9,937 bases of DNA from the NCBI GenBank assembly GCA_024277475.1, contig JAJRVC010000418.1, positions 1 to 9,937 on the forward strand, given 5' to 3'. Made by a program: the position numbers and the translations under genes. The notes under the pieces were generated by a model. That model saw nothing but the letters and a program-made list of their open reading frames with translations, made no database searches and had not been told where the DNA came from. Of this stretch, positions 1 to 6,676 are shown piece by piece. How positions within the stretch are numbered: the first letter of the stretch is position 1; each line of letters opens with the position of its first letter. This stretch comes from Deltaproteobacteria bacterium. GTDB lineage: Bacteria > Desulfobacterota > Desulfobacteria > Desulfobacterales > JAFDCJ01.

Positions 1-452
1 ATTTTGTCCTCAATTTAAACGTAACCGCCGCATTTACACTCTGCCGCGCTTTTGCCAGGGAACGTATTAAAAACGGACGTAAGGGTAAGATCGTCAATCT
101 TGCCTCGCTGATGTCTGAAACCATTCGAGAGGACAATGCCCCTTATGCAGCCTCCAAAGGCGCCATCCGACAACTGACCAAGGCGTTGGCCGTGGACTGG
201 GCAAAATATCAAATCAATGTCAATGCCATTGGGCCGGGCTTTATTCAGACCGACTTGACCCGACCGCTGTGGGAAGATGAATCATTCAACAAATGGTTGA
301 AGTGGAAAACGCCCCAGGCAAGATGGGGAAGCCCGGAAGATTTGGGCAATGCCGCTGTATATCTGGCATCCGCAGCTTCTGATTTTGTCACCGGTCACAT
401 CCTGTACGTAGACGGCGGCCTTCTGAGCACCTTCGGTCCCAGCTCCTGGTAA
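1..452 (+). CDS. SDR-family oxidoreductase, gluconate 5-dehydrogenase-like (5' truncated)
   Basis: NAD(P)-dependent short-chain dehydrogenase/reductase, of which the last 149 residues are present. The reading frame is open from base 3, so the gene starts left of the window and the ATG at 111 is internal. Visible SDR elements are the NVTAAF segment with the structural Asn, GKIVNLASL with the catalytic Ser, and YAASK with the Tyr-xxx-Lys pair. These are followed by NAIGPGFIQTD after the active site and the C-terminal VTGHILYVDGG. The KTPQARWGSPEDL stretch and the ending resemble gluconate 5-dehydrogenase (IdnO), which interconverts 5-ketogluconate and gluconate, more than fatty-acid FabG enzymes. 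The cofactor-binding Rossmann glycines are outside the window, so NAD versus NADP cannot be read. The sugar-acid genes nearby support an aldonate or ketoaldonate substrate. The family is certain; the exact substrate is inference. Confidence 0.9.
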   Translation, partial: FVLNLNVTAAFTLCRAFARERIKNGRKGKIVNLASLMSETIREDNAPYAASKGAIRQLTKALAVDWAKYQINVNAIGPGFIQTDLTRPLWEDESFNKWLKWKTPQARWGSPEDLGNAAVYLASAASDFVTGHILYVDGGLLSTFGPSSW

Positions 453-625
453 GAGTTTGGGGATCCGGTTGGGTTTTTCATTGTAAATTCAGCAGAAACG
501 ACGAAGCAAGGCACATACCGCATTGAAGGGAATGGGTATGGTAAAATTTGTTGTGCGCTAAAGTATCTGAAATAGCCATCTGGAGATCGGCACAAAAAAA
601 ATATTCTGCATGGAGATTACACGTG

Positions 626-2104
626 ATGAATTTTAGACCGAAATTGAGCTTGTTGAGAAATGAAGATGTGGAGCGAATCATTTCCGGTGCATACGATTTG
701 CTGGCGACCACAGGTGTGAAGATAAAACATGAGGAAGGCCTCCAAATCCTCAGCGATCATGGCGCATCAGTAGATTTTTCCACCCAGGTTGCCACAATGC
801 CGCTGGACCTCGTTGAAAAATGCCTGAAAACAGTGCCGTCTTCACTGGAATTTTACAATTTTGAAGGCGATGAAACTGTAAAACTTGAGGGAGATACGGT
901 TAATTTTGTGCTTGATTCCGCCCCCGTATATCTCCTTGACTCTGAAACGAAAAAAATCAGGAGCGCAAAAACAAAAGACATGGTCGACATTATAAAGCTT
1001 GTAGACAACTTAGAACATATCTCCTGTATGACTGCCTGTGTTGTCCCCAATGATGTGCCCATCAATCTCTGTGATGTTATCCGTTTTTATCATACCCTTA
1101 TCTATTCGCACAAACCTGTCTTTGGCGGAGCATTTTCAATAGACGGGCTTCTGGCCGAAATAGAACTCTTGTCCGTACTGGCGGGAGGGAAAGAAGAAGT
1201 AAGAAAAAGGCCGCGAGTCTTTATGGCTGCCAACCCTTCAGCACCTCTGATGTGGACACCGACTTCAGCCGGGAACCTGGTCGACTGCGCCAAGAACAAC
1301 ATCCCACTGATGATCATCCCGATTCCCCTGAACGGCGGAACAACGCCGGTGACCCTGGCCGGCACCATGGTTGAGCACACGGCCGAGTGCCTGAGTGGTA
1401 TCGTTCTCAGCCAGTGTATTGAGGTCGGCGCACCCATCATTTACGGCGGGGGTGCCACAGCTTTGGATATGCAGGAAGGAATCAACGCTGAAGGGGCCAT
1501 AGAAACTAAGATGATGGCAGTTGCCAACAATGCCCAGATCGGTAAATATTTCAACATCCCCACTGCCGCCAATTGCGGAAGAAGCGATTCTGAAATGTTC
1601 GACGCCCAGGCGGCTACTGAATCAGGGTTCGGAATGCTTCTGGGAGCTTTGGCGGGGATCAACATGATCCGGGGTGTGGGTATGTTGGATCACGGCGGCG
1701 CAGTTTCAATGGAAAAAATGATTTACGATAATGAAGCATGCGGCATGATTCACAGGCTGATAAGCGGTATAACCGTTACAGAAGAAACCCTTGCCGTCGA
1801 CTTTATTAAAGAGAACAAGTTCAATGCCGCGGGCATACTCGGATCTGACCTTACACTTGATTGGTTCAAAAAAGAGCTTTTTGTCCCTTCCAAAGACATT
1901 ATCGGCAGGACGAGCTACACAAAATATGTTGAAAATGGAAGCAAAGAGTTATTTGAACGGGCCGGAGATAAAAAATGCCAACTCCTTAAAACCTATAAAG
2001 CGCCGGCTATTGACAGGCACACACTTGACGAGATGAAAAGGGTTCTCATCGAATATGCGGAAAAAAAAGGTGAAGAAATTCCGGATTTCATATTCTACGA
2101 TTAA
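626..2104 (+). CDS. MttB-family (trimethylamine methyltransferase-like) protein, non-pyrrolysine
   Basis: Cytoplasmic methyltransferase of the MttB superfamily, 492 residues, close to the usual 470-500. Characterised members move a methyl group from a methylamine or quaternary amine to a cobalamin on a partner corrinoid protein. Family-like segments are the N-terminal helical part with a TTGVKI stretch (28-33), HTAECLSGIVLSQCIEVGAP (251-270), GRSDSEMFDAQAATES (318-333) and the glycine-rich GALAGINMIRGVGMLDHGG (340-358). True trimethylamine methyltransferases carry an in-frame amber codon read as pyrrolysine around residue 330. None occurs here, so it belongs with the non-Pyl members, whose known substrates include glycine betaine, proline betaine and carnitine. 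The start at 626 has GGAG at 612-615, ten bases upstream. The frame is open to an ATG at 548, but that start lacks a good ribosome site. No corrinoid protein gene adjoins it. The substrate is unknown. Confidence 0.9.
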   Translation: MNFRPKLSLLRNEDVERIISGAYDLLATTGVKIKHEEGLQILSDHGASVDFSTQVATMPLDLVEKCLKTVPSSLEFYNFEGDETVKLEGDTVNFVLDSAPVYLLDSETKKIRSAKTKDMVDIIKLVDNLEHISCMTACVVPNDVPINLCDVIRFYHTLIYSHKPVFGGAFSIDGLLAEIELLSVLAGGKEEVRKRPRVFMAANPSAPLMWTPTSAGNLVDCAKNNIPLMIIPIPLNGGTTPVTLAGTMVEHTAECLSGIVLSQCIEVGAPIIYGGGATALDMQEGINAEGAIETKMMAVANNAQIGKYFNIPTAANCGRSDSEMFDAQAATESGFGMLLGALAGINMIRGVGMLDHGGAVSMEKMIYDNEACGMIHRLISGITVTEETLAVDFIKENKFNAAGILGSDLTLDWFKKELFVPSKDIIGRTSYTKYVENGSKELFERAGDKKCQLLKTYKAPAIDRHTLDEMKRVLIEYAEKKGEEIPDFIFYD

Positions 2105-2136
2105 CCTGGCCGCTTTTTGCCGGCGGCGGCCAGGTT
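2103..2136. terminator. Convergent-gene hairpin, likely bidirectional terminator
   Basis: AACCTGGCCGC (2103-2113) and GCGGCCAGGTT (2126-2136) are perfect inverted repeats of 11 bases around a 12-base loop. They lie in the 53-base gap between the ends of the convergent MttB-family and methyl-pterin methyltransferase genes and begin within the MttB stop codon. There is no long T-run right after the stem on either strand, so it is not a textbook intrinsic terminator. Position and stem strength support termination or transcript-end protection. Confidence 0.65.
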
Positions 2137-2157
2137 GAACAGCAAAGCCGCAAAATA

Positions 2158-2949
2158 TTAAAATTTTTTGGCTCGATAGGCCTCCAGGTATTTCATACAA
2201 AAATCATCTTTGCCGGCAAGCGCCTCGGCGGCAACGATATTGGCCATCATTTTTTGATCCAGGGGATTTACAATGGCACCGTCCAGTCCCCTGGCAATTG
2301 CCATAACCATGAAAGTCTGGTTTAAAAATTTTCTTTCCGGCAATCCAAAAGAAATATTCGACAATCCGCACATGGTATGAATACCCTTGAAGGTGGTCAT
2401 GATATTTTCAATGGTATCTAAAAACTGCGTACCATAATTGCTGTTTGTAGCAACAGGCTGCACCAGGGGATCCACATAGATATTTTCAACGGGTACATTT
2501 TTCTGCACTAGCCCGTTGATCAATTTGTCGGCTATCGCCATGCGATCATCTGCGGTTTCCGGCATCCCCGCATCACTCATGCACAACGCCACGACTTTAA
2601 GATCCGTTCCGGCCACAATTCGGAGCAACGCATCATAGCGTTCTTTCTCAAGCGATATCGAATTGATCATAGGGGTCCCTTTGTGCACTGCAAGAGCCGC
2701 TTCGATGGCCCGGGGATCCGGACTGTCAATACTGCAGGGTTTATCCGTCGCCGTCTGAACGGTTTCGACCAGCCATTTGAGGTAATCGGCTTCCTTGCCG
2801 ACAAATACACCGGCGTTCACATCGATGTAATCGGCGCCGTTCTCCGCCTGGTCATGGGCCAGTTTTTTAACTGCCTCGGCATCATTACTCTCAATGGCGG
2901 CTCCCACACTCTTTCTGCTGGCATTTATCAGTTCTCCTACGATGATCAT
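2158..2949 (-). CDS. Methyltetrahydrofolate-type methyltransferase, pterin-binding (MtgA/AcsE-like)
   Basis: Single-domain pterin-binding (DHPS-fold) methyltransferase of 263 residues, the usual length for MtgA and AcsE. Such proteins exchange a methyl group between a corrinoid protein and tetrahydrofolate. Visible motifs are the N-terminal IIVGELIN (2-9), GADYIDVNAG (38-47), PCSIDSPDP with Asp75 (71-79), YVDPLVQPV (158-166), GLSNISFGLP (195-204) whose Asn matches the pterin-binding Asn of this family, and NPLD (228-231). The start at 2949 is fixed by CGGAGG at 2955-2960, five bases upstream. A longer in-frame ORF to 3042 adds 31 residues that match nothing in the family. The gene is convergent with the MttB-family gene, and together they could form the donor and acceptor ends of a demethylation pathway. 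It ends the - strand gene series, but a candidate promoter of its own lies upstream. Confidence 0.92.
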   Translation of the reverse strand: MIIVGELINASRKSVGAAIESNDAEAVKKLAHDQAENGADYIDVNAGVFVGKEADYLKWLVETVQTATDKPCSIDSPDPRAIEAALAVHKGTPMINSISLEKERYDALLRIVAGTDLKVVALCMSDAGMPETADDRMAIADKLINGLVQKNVPVENIYVDPLVQPVATNSNYGTQFLDTIENIMTTFKGIHTMCGLSNISFGLPERKFLNQTFMVMAIARGLDGAIVNPLDQKMMANIVAAEALAGKDDFCMKYLEAYRAKKF

Positions 2950-2960
2950 AATTTCCTCCG

Positions 2961-2988
2961 TTAATTGGACTTCAATTAATTCGACTTC
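2961..2988. promoter_or_regulatory. Tandem repeats and palindrome in methyltransferase leader (operator-like)
   Basis: TTAATTGGACTTC (2961-2973) and TTAATTCGACTTC (2976-2988) are direct repeats, 12 of 13 identical, with a 15-base period. TTAATTG (2961-2967) and CAATTAA (2973-2979) also form a perfect 7-base inverted repeat around 5 bases. The block touches the ribosome site (2955-2960) and lies downstream of a candidate promoter. A repressor site or RNA-level control is possible. The repeats are directly visible; the function is inferred. Confidence 0.4.
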
Positions 2989-3014
2989 CCAACCACGATT
3001 AAAACAGAATCCCT

Positions 3015-3042
3015 CTGATATGAGCTGTATATGCTTTATCAA
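3015..3042 (-). promoter_or_regulatory. Candidate sigma-70 promoter for the methyltransferase gene
   Basis: Read on the - strand, TTGATA (3042-3037, 5 of 6 to TTGACA) is followed after 16 bases by TATCAG (3020-3015, 4 of 6 to TATAAT). The implied transcript start near 3008 would give a leader of about 58 bases containing the repeats at 2961-2988. This would let the methyltransferase be expressed apart from the upstream kinase gene. The match is by eye only. Confidence 0.3.
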
Positions 3043-3046
3043 CCCG

Positions 3047-3072
3047 GAACGTTGAACCCTGAACCGTTCAAC
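3047..3072. repeat. GTTGAAC/GTTCAAC hairpin repeat just after the gluconokinase-like gene
   Basis: GTTGAAC (3051-3057) and GTTCAAC (3066-3072) form a perfect 7-base stem with an 8-base loop, directly after the kinase stop codon at 3075-3073. The 19-mer GAACGTTGAACCCTGAACC at 3047-3065 recurs, with one mismatch and on the opposite strand, at 8049-8067. It may be a dispersed repeat, a transcript-end hairpin, or both. Confidence 0.6.
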
Positions 3073-4593
3073 CTATATTTCTCTATCATTTTCAATCAAT
3101 TTTTCATAGAGTCTTTGTTGCCGTTTAATAGTTTGGCGGTAAATTGTATGCCGCGCTCCATCCGGATAACAGGTCCGCTCGATAAAAAACGGAATGTCTT
3201 TCAAATCCTTAATGATTCCCAGGATTTCAAAGGCGAGTAAAGCCGCTCCCCGGGCCGATCCTTCCCGAATTCCGGTTACGACAGATGCCCGACCCAATAC
3301 ATCCGTGATGATTTGCAGCCAGGCAGGGGAATTGTGAAGGGCGCCACCGCCGGCCACAATTTGAAGATCATTCGGCAAAAGCTTTACCAGTTTTTTAAAA
3401 ACCAAGGCAATCCGGCAGGCCACCGCTTCCATACCGGCCTGAAGAATTTCAAGCGGTGTGCTTACCTGGGATAGGCCGTGAATGGTGGCCCTGGCATGTC
3501 CCTGCCAGCCGGGACTGCGTTCACCTGTTAAAAACGGCAGCACCGTCAGCCCATGTCCATCCGCGGCAAGTGAATTCAGGGCGGCCTCAAATTGCAGCGG
3601 ATCTGACAGTTGGAAGGTGTTTTTCATCCAGGCAAAAAGACTGCCGCCTTCACTCAAGGCGCCACCCGGCAAAGACCTGCGACCATCGATACGGTAACAC
3701 CACAAACCGTTCGGTACATGGTCAATTGGCTTTTCGACGACTGCTCGGATGGCTGTGGTCGAACCCATGGTCAACGCCACCTGGGAGGATGTCACACAGC
3801 CACTTCCAACATTGGCGGCCGCACCATCCCCCACTGCGGGCAGCCACGGCACGTCCTTCAAAATCGGCCAGCGGGAAGCGAATTCGCGTCTAAGCCCCTG
3901 TTTCGGGGAGTTGATATCCACCAAGGGTGAAAGCTGTGAAATTTCAAGCGGCAGTTTGCACAGCAATGGCTCATCCCATATAAGCTGATGGCGATCGAAA
4001 AGACCGCTCCAGGAAGCTACCGAATAACTGACGGAGGCTTCGCCAAATAACACCCGTTCCATATATTCGCCGACAGACAACCACCGGTCGACTTGATGGA
4101 ATACATCCGGACGGTTTTTTGCCAGCCAGCGAAAACGAGCCGGCAGATAACTGGTGTGTATATGGCAGCCGGTGCGGTCGTGGATCTCACTCTCATCGAA
4201 TTCGGTACGCAGCCGGGCCGCCTCTTTTTCAGCACGAGTGTCGGCATAGGTAAAAACCGGTGTCAGCGGCCTTGCTTTTCGATCAACGCCCATGATGTTG
4301 CCGACAAAGGTACAGACGGCAACTCCGGCAATCTTCGGTAACAACGGACCGGCTTTGACAAGCATGGCGTCGATGCCCTGCCAGACAATGTTCAGCAATT
4401 CATCCGGCGCCACTTCCGAAGCCCCATTCCGTGAAGTTCGTATCGTAACTTGTCGGCGGTATTGGTTGCCTTCAATCGCCCGCCCTATGCTGTCAAAAAA
4501 CAGAATTTTCACGGCAGAGGTCCCGATATCAATGGATAAGATTAAGGGGCCTTCAGCCAAACGGGCCGGTATGGTTGATGATTTTGATTTCAC
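3073..4593 (-). CDS. FGGY-family carbohydrate kinase, gluconokinase-like
   Basis: ATP-dependent sugar kinase of the FGGY family, 506 residues, full length for gluconokinase or xylulokinase types. The N-terminal ATPase-fold phosphate loop is ILSIDIGTSAVK (18-29). VFTYADTRAEKEA (113-125) occupies the usual substrate-side segment. Asp256 in VGDGAAANVGSG (254-265) is the expected catalytic base. LPFLTGERSPGW (352-363) and GGGALHNSPAW (415-425) follow in the C-terminal domain. The DGAxANxGSG and GERSPGW wording resembles gluconokinases (GntK type) most closely, as I remember them. The start is GTG at 4593, with no strong ribosome site, so a slightly different start is possible; an N-terminal tail of about 16 residues precedes the first strand. 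It lies 184 bases downstream of the IlvD/Edd dehydratase gene. Family certain; gluconate as substrate is probable, and other aldonates or ketoses are possible. Confidence 0.88.
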   Translation of the reverse strand: MKSKSSTIPARLAEGPLILSIDIGTSAVKILFFDSIGRAIEGNQYRRQVTIRTSRNGASEVAPDELLNIVWQGIDAMLVKAGPLLPKIAGVAVCTFVGNIMGVDRKARPLTPVFTYADTRAEKEAARLRTEFDESEIHDRTGCHIHTSYLPARFRWLAKNRPDVFHQVDRWLSVGEYMERVLFGEASVSYSVASWSGLFDRHQLIWDEPLLCKLPLEISQLSPLVDINSPKQGLRREFASRWPILKDVPWLPAVGDGAAANVGSGCVTSSQVALTMGSTTAIRAVVEKPIDHVPNGLWCYRIDGRRSLPGGALSEGGSLFAWMKNTFQLSDPLQFEAALNSLAADGHGLTVLPFLTGERSPGWQGHARATIHGLSQVSTPLEILQAGMEAVACRIALVFKKLVKLLPNDLQIVAGGGALHNSPAWLQIITDVLGRASVVTGIREGSARGAALLAFEILGIIKDLKDIPFFIERTCYPDGARHTIYRQTIKRQQRLYEKLIENDREI

Positions 4594-4700
4594 AAGAAAA
4601 CTTTTGTGGGTTACGAGTTAAGCGTTGCAAGCAAAATGGTATAAGGCAAAGGCACAGCGTATAGAGCAAGATATCGCTCAATTATTTTGCAACTATGGAA

Positions 4701-4714
4701 TAAATACATATTTA
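4701..4714. promoter_or_regulatory. 14-base palindrome, possible operator
   Basis: TAAATACATATTTA has perfect 6-base arms around a 2-base centre. It lies in the 184-base gap before the gluconokinase-like gene, in an AT-rich patch unlike the flanking coding DNA. On the - strand a TTGATT box (4737-4732) precedes the patch with about 17 bases to TATGTA, a weak promoter match. The rest of this gap shows nothing else I recognise. An operator role is a guess. Confidence 0.25.
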
Positions 4715-4777
4715 CAGCGGCTTAGCCAATCAACTAATCAACAATATCCGTGCGGGTTGCGCGTCATCATTCCAACT

Positions 4778-6502
4778 TCACTCCAGATAGGCGCCTTTAA
4801 TGGCCGATACCGCATGGCAAACGTAACGTCTGAGAATCCCGCGCGGATGCAAAATGGGCGGCGCCCTCCATTTCTTTTTGCGCTCGGTCAGCAGGGATTG
4901 AACCTCAGCCGAATTCATGCGCCGGTCTGCATGCCCCACGATATTGAGCTTTCTTGCGGGAATATCAATAGATAAAAGATCGTCATCTTCCACCAGCCCG
5001 ATGGGTCCTCCCGCAACGGCTTCGGGTGAAACGTGTCCGATACAGGGCCCACGGGTAGCCCCGGAAAAGCGGCCGTCCGTTATAATAGCCGTGTGCTGCA
5101 ATTTTGGGTTCGTTACCAAGGCTTCGGTGGTTGCAAGAATTTCAGGCATGCCGCTGCCCCGCGGTCCTTCATAACGCAGGACAATGACTGAACCGGGATC
5201 TATGCTTCCCTTCATGACGGCTTCCAGCGCCGTTTCTTCACGGTTAAACACTCTGGCAGGGCCTTCATGGGTCAACATATCCGAACCTACGGCCGAAAAT
5301 TTTACCACCGCGCCCTCGGGGGCCAGGTTGCCTTTCAAAACAGCAATAGAGCCGAAGCCTTTATTATCGTTAACCCGATGAATGACTTCTTCTCTTTTTA
5401 AGCGGTAGTTTGCCAGATAGCCTTCTCCCCGTTGAAAAAAGCCGTCTGTTTTCAGCCGGTCCAGATTTTCACCCAGGGTTTTCCCGGTGACGGTCATCAC
5501 ATTCAGATCGAGTATGTCCGCAAGTTCGATCTGCACCCGCGGCACACCCCCGGCATACCACACCATTTCACTCACATGTTTTCCTGATGGTTGAACATCC
5601 ACCAGATAGGGAGTTTGCCGGTTGATTGAATCGAAAAGTTCCGCATCGATTTCAATCCCCAATTCGTGGGCAATGGCCGGTAGGTGAAGAAGGGCATTGG
5701 TAGAACCGGATAAGGCTGCGTGGACTTTAATGGCATTTTCAAATGCTTGCTTTGTGAGTATGTCCGAAGGCCGGATAGCCTTTTGGGAAAGCTGAATGAT
5801 CTGCCGTCCGGCCTGACGTGCCAGACGACGAATCTCGAAAAGGCTTGCCGGCGCCAGAGCACTGCCGGGCAACGCCATCCCCAAAGCTTCCGCCATGCAC
5901 TGCATGGTGCTGGCGGTTCCCATAAACTGGCAGGCGCCCGCGCCCGGACAGCCGGAGAGTTTATAATTTCGAATCTCGGGGCCGATATCCTCTCCCTGTC
6001 TCATCCGGGTTGCCAACTCTCCTACGAGAAGACTGTGGGACATATCGGGACCTGCCCGATTGCTGCCGCCGGGGACATGAATGGCGGGGATGTTCAGTCT
6101 GGCAGCCGCCATCAGATGGGCCGGAACCGATTTGTCGCAGGATGAAATAACCACCAATCCATCCCAGGGAATCACCCGACCGTGCACCTCCACCAGATCG
6201 CAGAGAACCTCCCGGGACGGCAGTATAAAATTCATGCCGTCGTGGGACATCGCCCAGCCGTCACAGATGTCGGTACCATGAAAATTAGCCGGTTTGCCGC
6301 CGTCCTGGTAGATACCGGTGGAGGCCTCCTCTGCCAGCGTGTCCAGGTGAATACTGCCGGGATGGCTGCTGCCGGAAGCATCTTCCACCAGAATCTGGGG
6401 ATTTGTCAAATCCGTCTCATCCCAGCCGGTGCCGCAGCAAAGGGTGTCAAACTGCGCCCAATTTTCCCGTATCTGTTTACTTTTTTGTGTTTTGTTTGCC
6501 AT
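4778..6502 (-). CDS. IlvD/Edd-family dehydratase, YjhG/YagF-like (sugar-acid dehydratase)
   Basis: Iron-sulfur dehydratase that removes water from a 2,3-dihydroxy acid, giving a 2-keto-3-deoxy acid. It has 574 residues, near IlvD length and shorter than my recollection of YjhG (about 655). Cysteines for the cluster are Cys80 in DICDGWAMSHDGM, Cys122 in SSCDKSVP and Cys191 in GAGACQFMGTAST. Lys124 matches the carbamylated metal-binding Lys, and Ser480 in DGRFSG matches the catalytic Ser. The TPCN cysteine of IlvD and arabinonate dehydratases is absent: the aligned segment reads SHPGSIHL (46-53). That, plus ALSGSTNALLHLPAIAHELG (263-282) and the LSQKAI segment, places it nearer the E. coli xylonate dehydratases YjhG and YagF than branched-chain biosynthetic IlvD. 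GGAGG at 6509-6513, six bases upstream, fixes the start. Setting between two sugar kinases supports aldonate catabolism. Confidence 0.9.
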   Translation of the reverse strand: MANKTQKSKQIRENWAQFDTLCCGTGWDETDLTNPQILVEDASGSSHPGSIHLDTLAEEASTGIYQDGGKPANFHGTDICDGWAMSHDGMNFILPSREVLCDLVEVHGRVIPWDGLVVISSCDKSVPAHLMAAARLNIPAIHVPGGSNRAGPDMSHSLLVGELATRMRQGEDIGPEIRNYKLSGCPGAGACQFMGTASTMQCMAEALGMALPGSALAPASLFEIRRLARQAGRQIIQLSQKAIRPSDILTKQAFENAIKVHAALSGSTNALLHLPAIAHELGIEIDAELFDSINRQTPYLVDVQPSGKHVSEMVWYAGGVPRVQIELADILDLNVMTVTGKTLGENLDRLKTDGFFQRGEGYLANYRLKREEVIHRVNDNKGFGSIAVLKGNLAPEGAVVKFSAVGSDMLTHEGPARVFNREETALEAVMKGSIDPGSVIVLRYEGPRGSGMPEILATTEALVTNPKLQHTAIITDGRFSGATRGPCIGHVSPEAVAGGPIGLVEDDDLLSIDIPARKLNIVGHADRRMNSAEVQSLLTERKKKWRAPPILHPRGILRRYVCHAVSAIKGAYLE

Positions 6503-6584
6503 AAAGTGCCTCCGAGCTAAGGGGTATCAGTTAAAAAGGTCATTAGTTATTTGAGCAGTCGGGAAGTTTATTGCGGTCTAAGCT

Positions 6585-6657
6585 GTCATTCCTGCGAAGG
6601 CAGGATCCAAAAAATTCGGTGCCGAGTAGACTGGATGCCCGCCTTCGCGAGCATGAC
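6585..6657. repeat. Long imperfect inverted repeat (dispersed palindromic element, MITE/REP-like)
   Basis: The arm GTCATTCCTGCGAAGGCAGG, ending ATCCA (6585-6609), and the arm at 6632-6657 (TGGATGCCCGCCTTCGCGAG then CATGAC) are imperfect inverted repeats with about 21 of 26 positions matching and a 22-base loop. It lies in the 174-base gap between the second FGGY kinase and the IlvD/Edd gene. The wording is very like a widespread bacterial dispersed palindrome of the form GTCATTCCYGCGAAGGCRGG, known to me from many proteobacterial genomes. It may form a stable RNA hairpin between the two genes. Confidence 0.75.
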
Positions 6658-6676
6658 GAAAAAAACACCTTGCCCC

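Noticed and set aside
507..530. Sigma-54-like GGCAC...GC element before the MttB-family gene
   Set aside because: The GG-to-GC spacing is two bases short of the required distance and the rest of the consensus is missing. The 173-base gap (453-625) shows no convincing promoter or terminator.
548..625. Upstream in-frame ATG giving a 26-residue longer MttB-family protein
   Set aside because: The extension lacks family similarity and a good ribosome site, while the start at 626 has GGAG at a normal distance.
2950..3042. Longer start for the methyl-pterin methyltransferase
   Set aside because: The extra 31 residues translate the tandem repeats and leader; the family begins at IIVGELIN and CGGAGG marks the start at 2949.
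3456..3988. Several overlapping + strand open frames of 70-145 codons
   Set aside because: They are antisense to the well-conserved gluconokinase-like gene, have atypical composition, and show no recognisable domain.
4778..6502. Assignment as branched-chain biosynthetic dihydroxy-acid dehydratase (ilvD)
   Set aside because: The TPCN cysteine is missing, the sequence pattern is closer to YjhG/YagF, and the neighbours are sugar kinases, not branched-chain amino acid genes.
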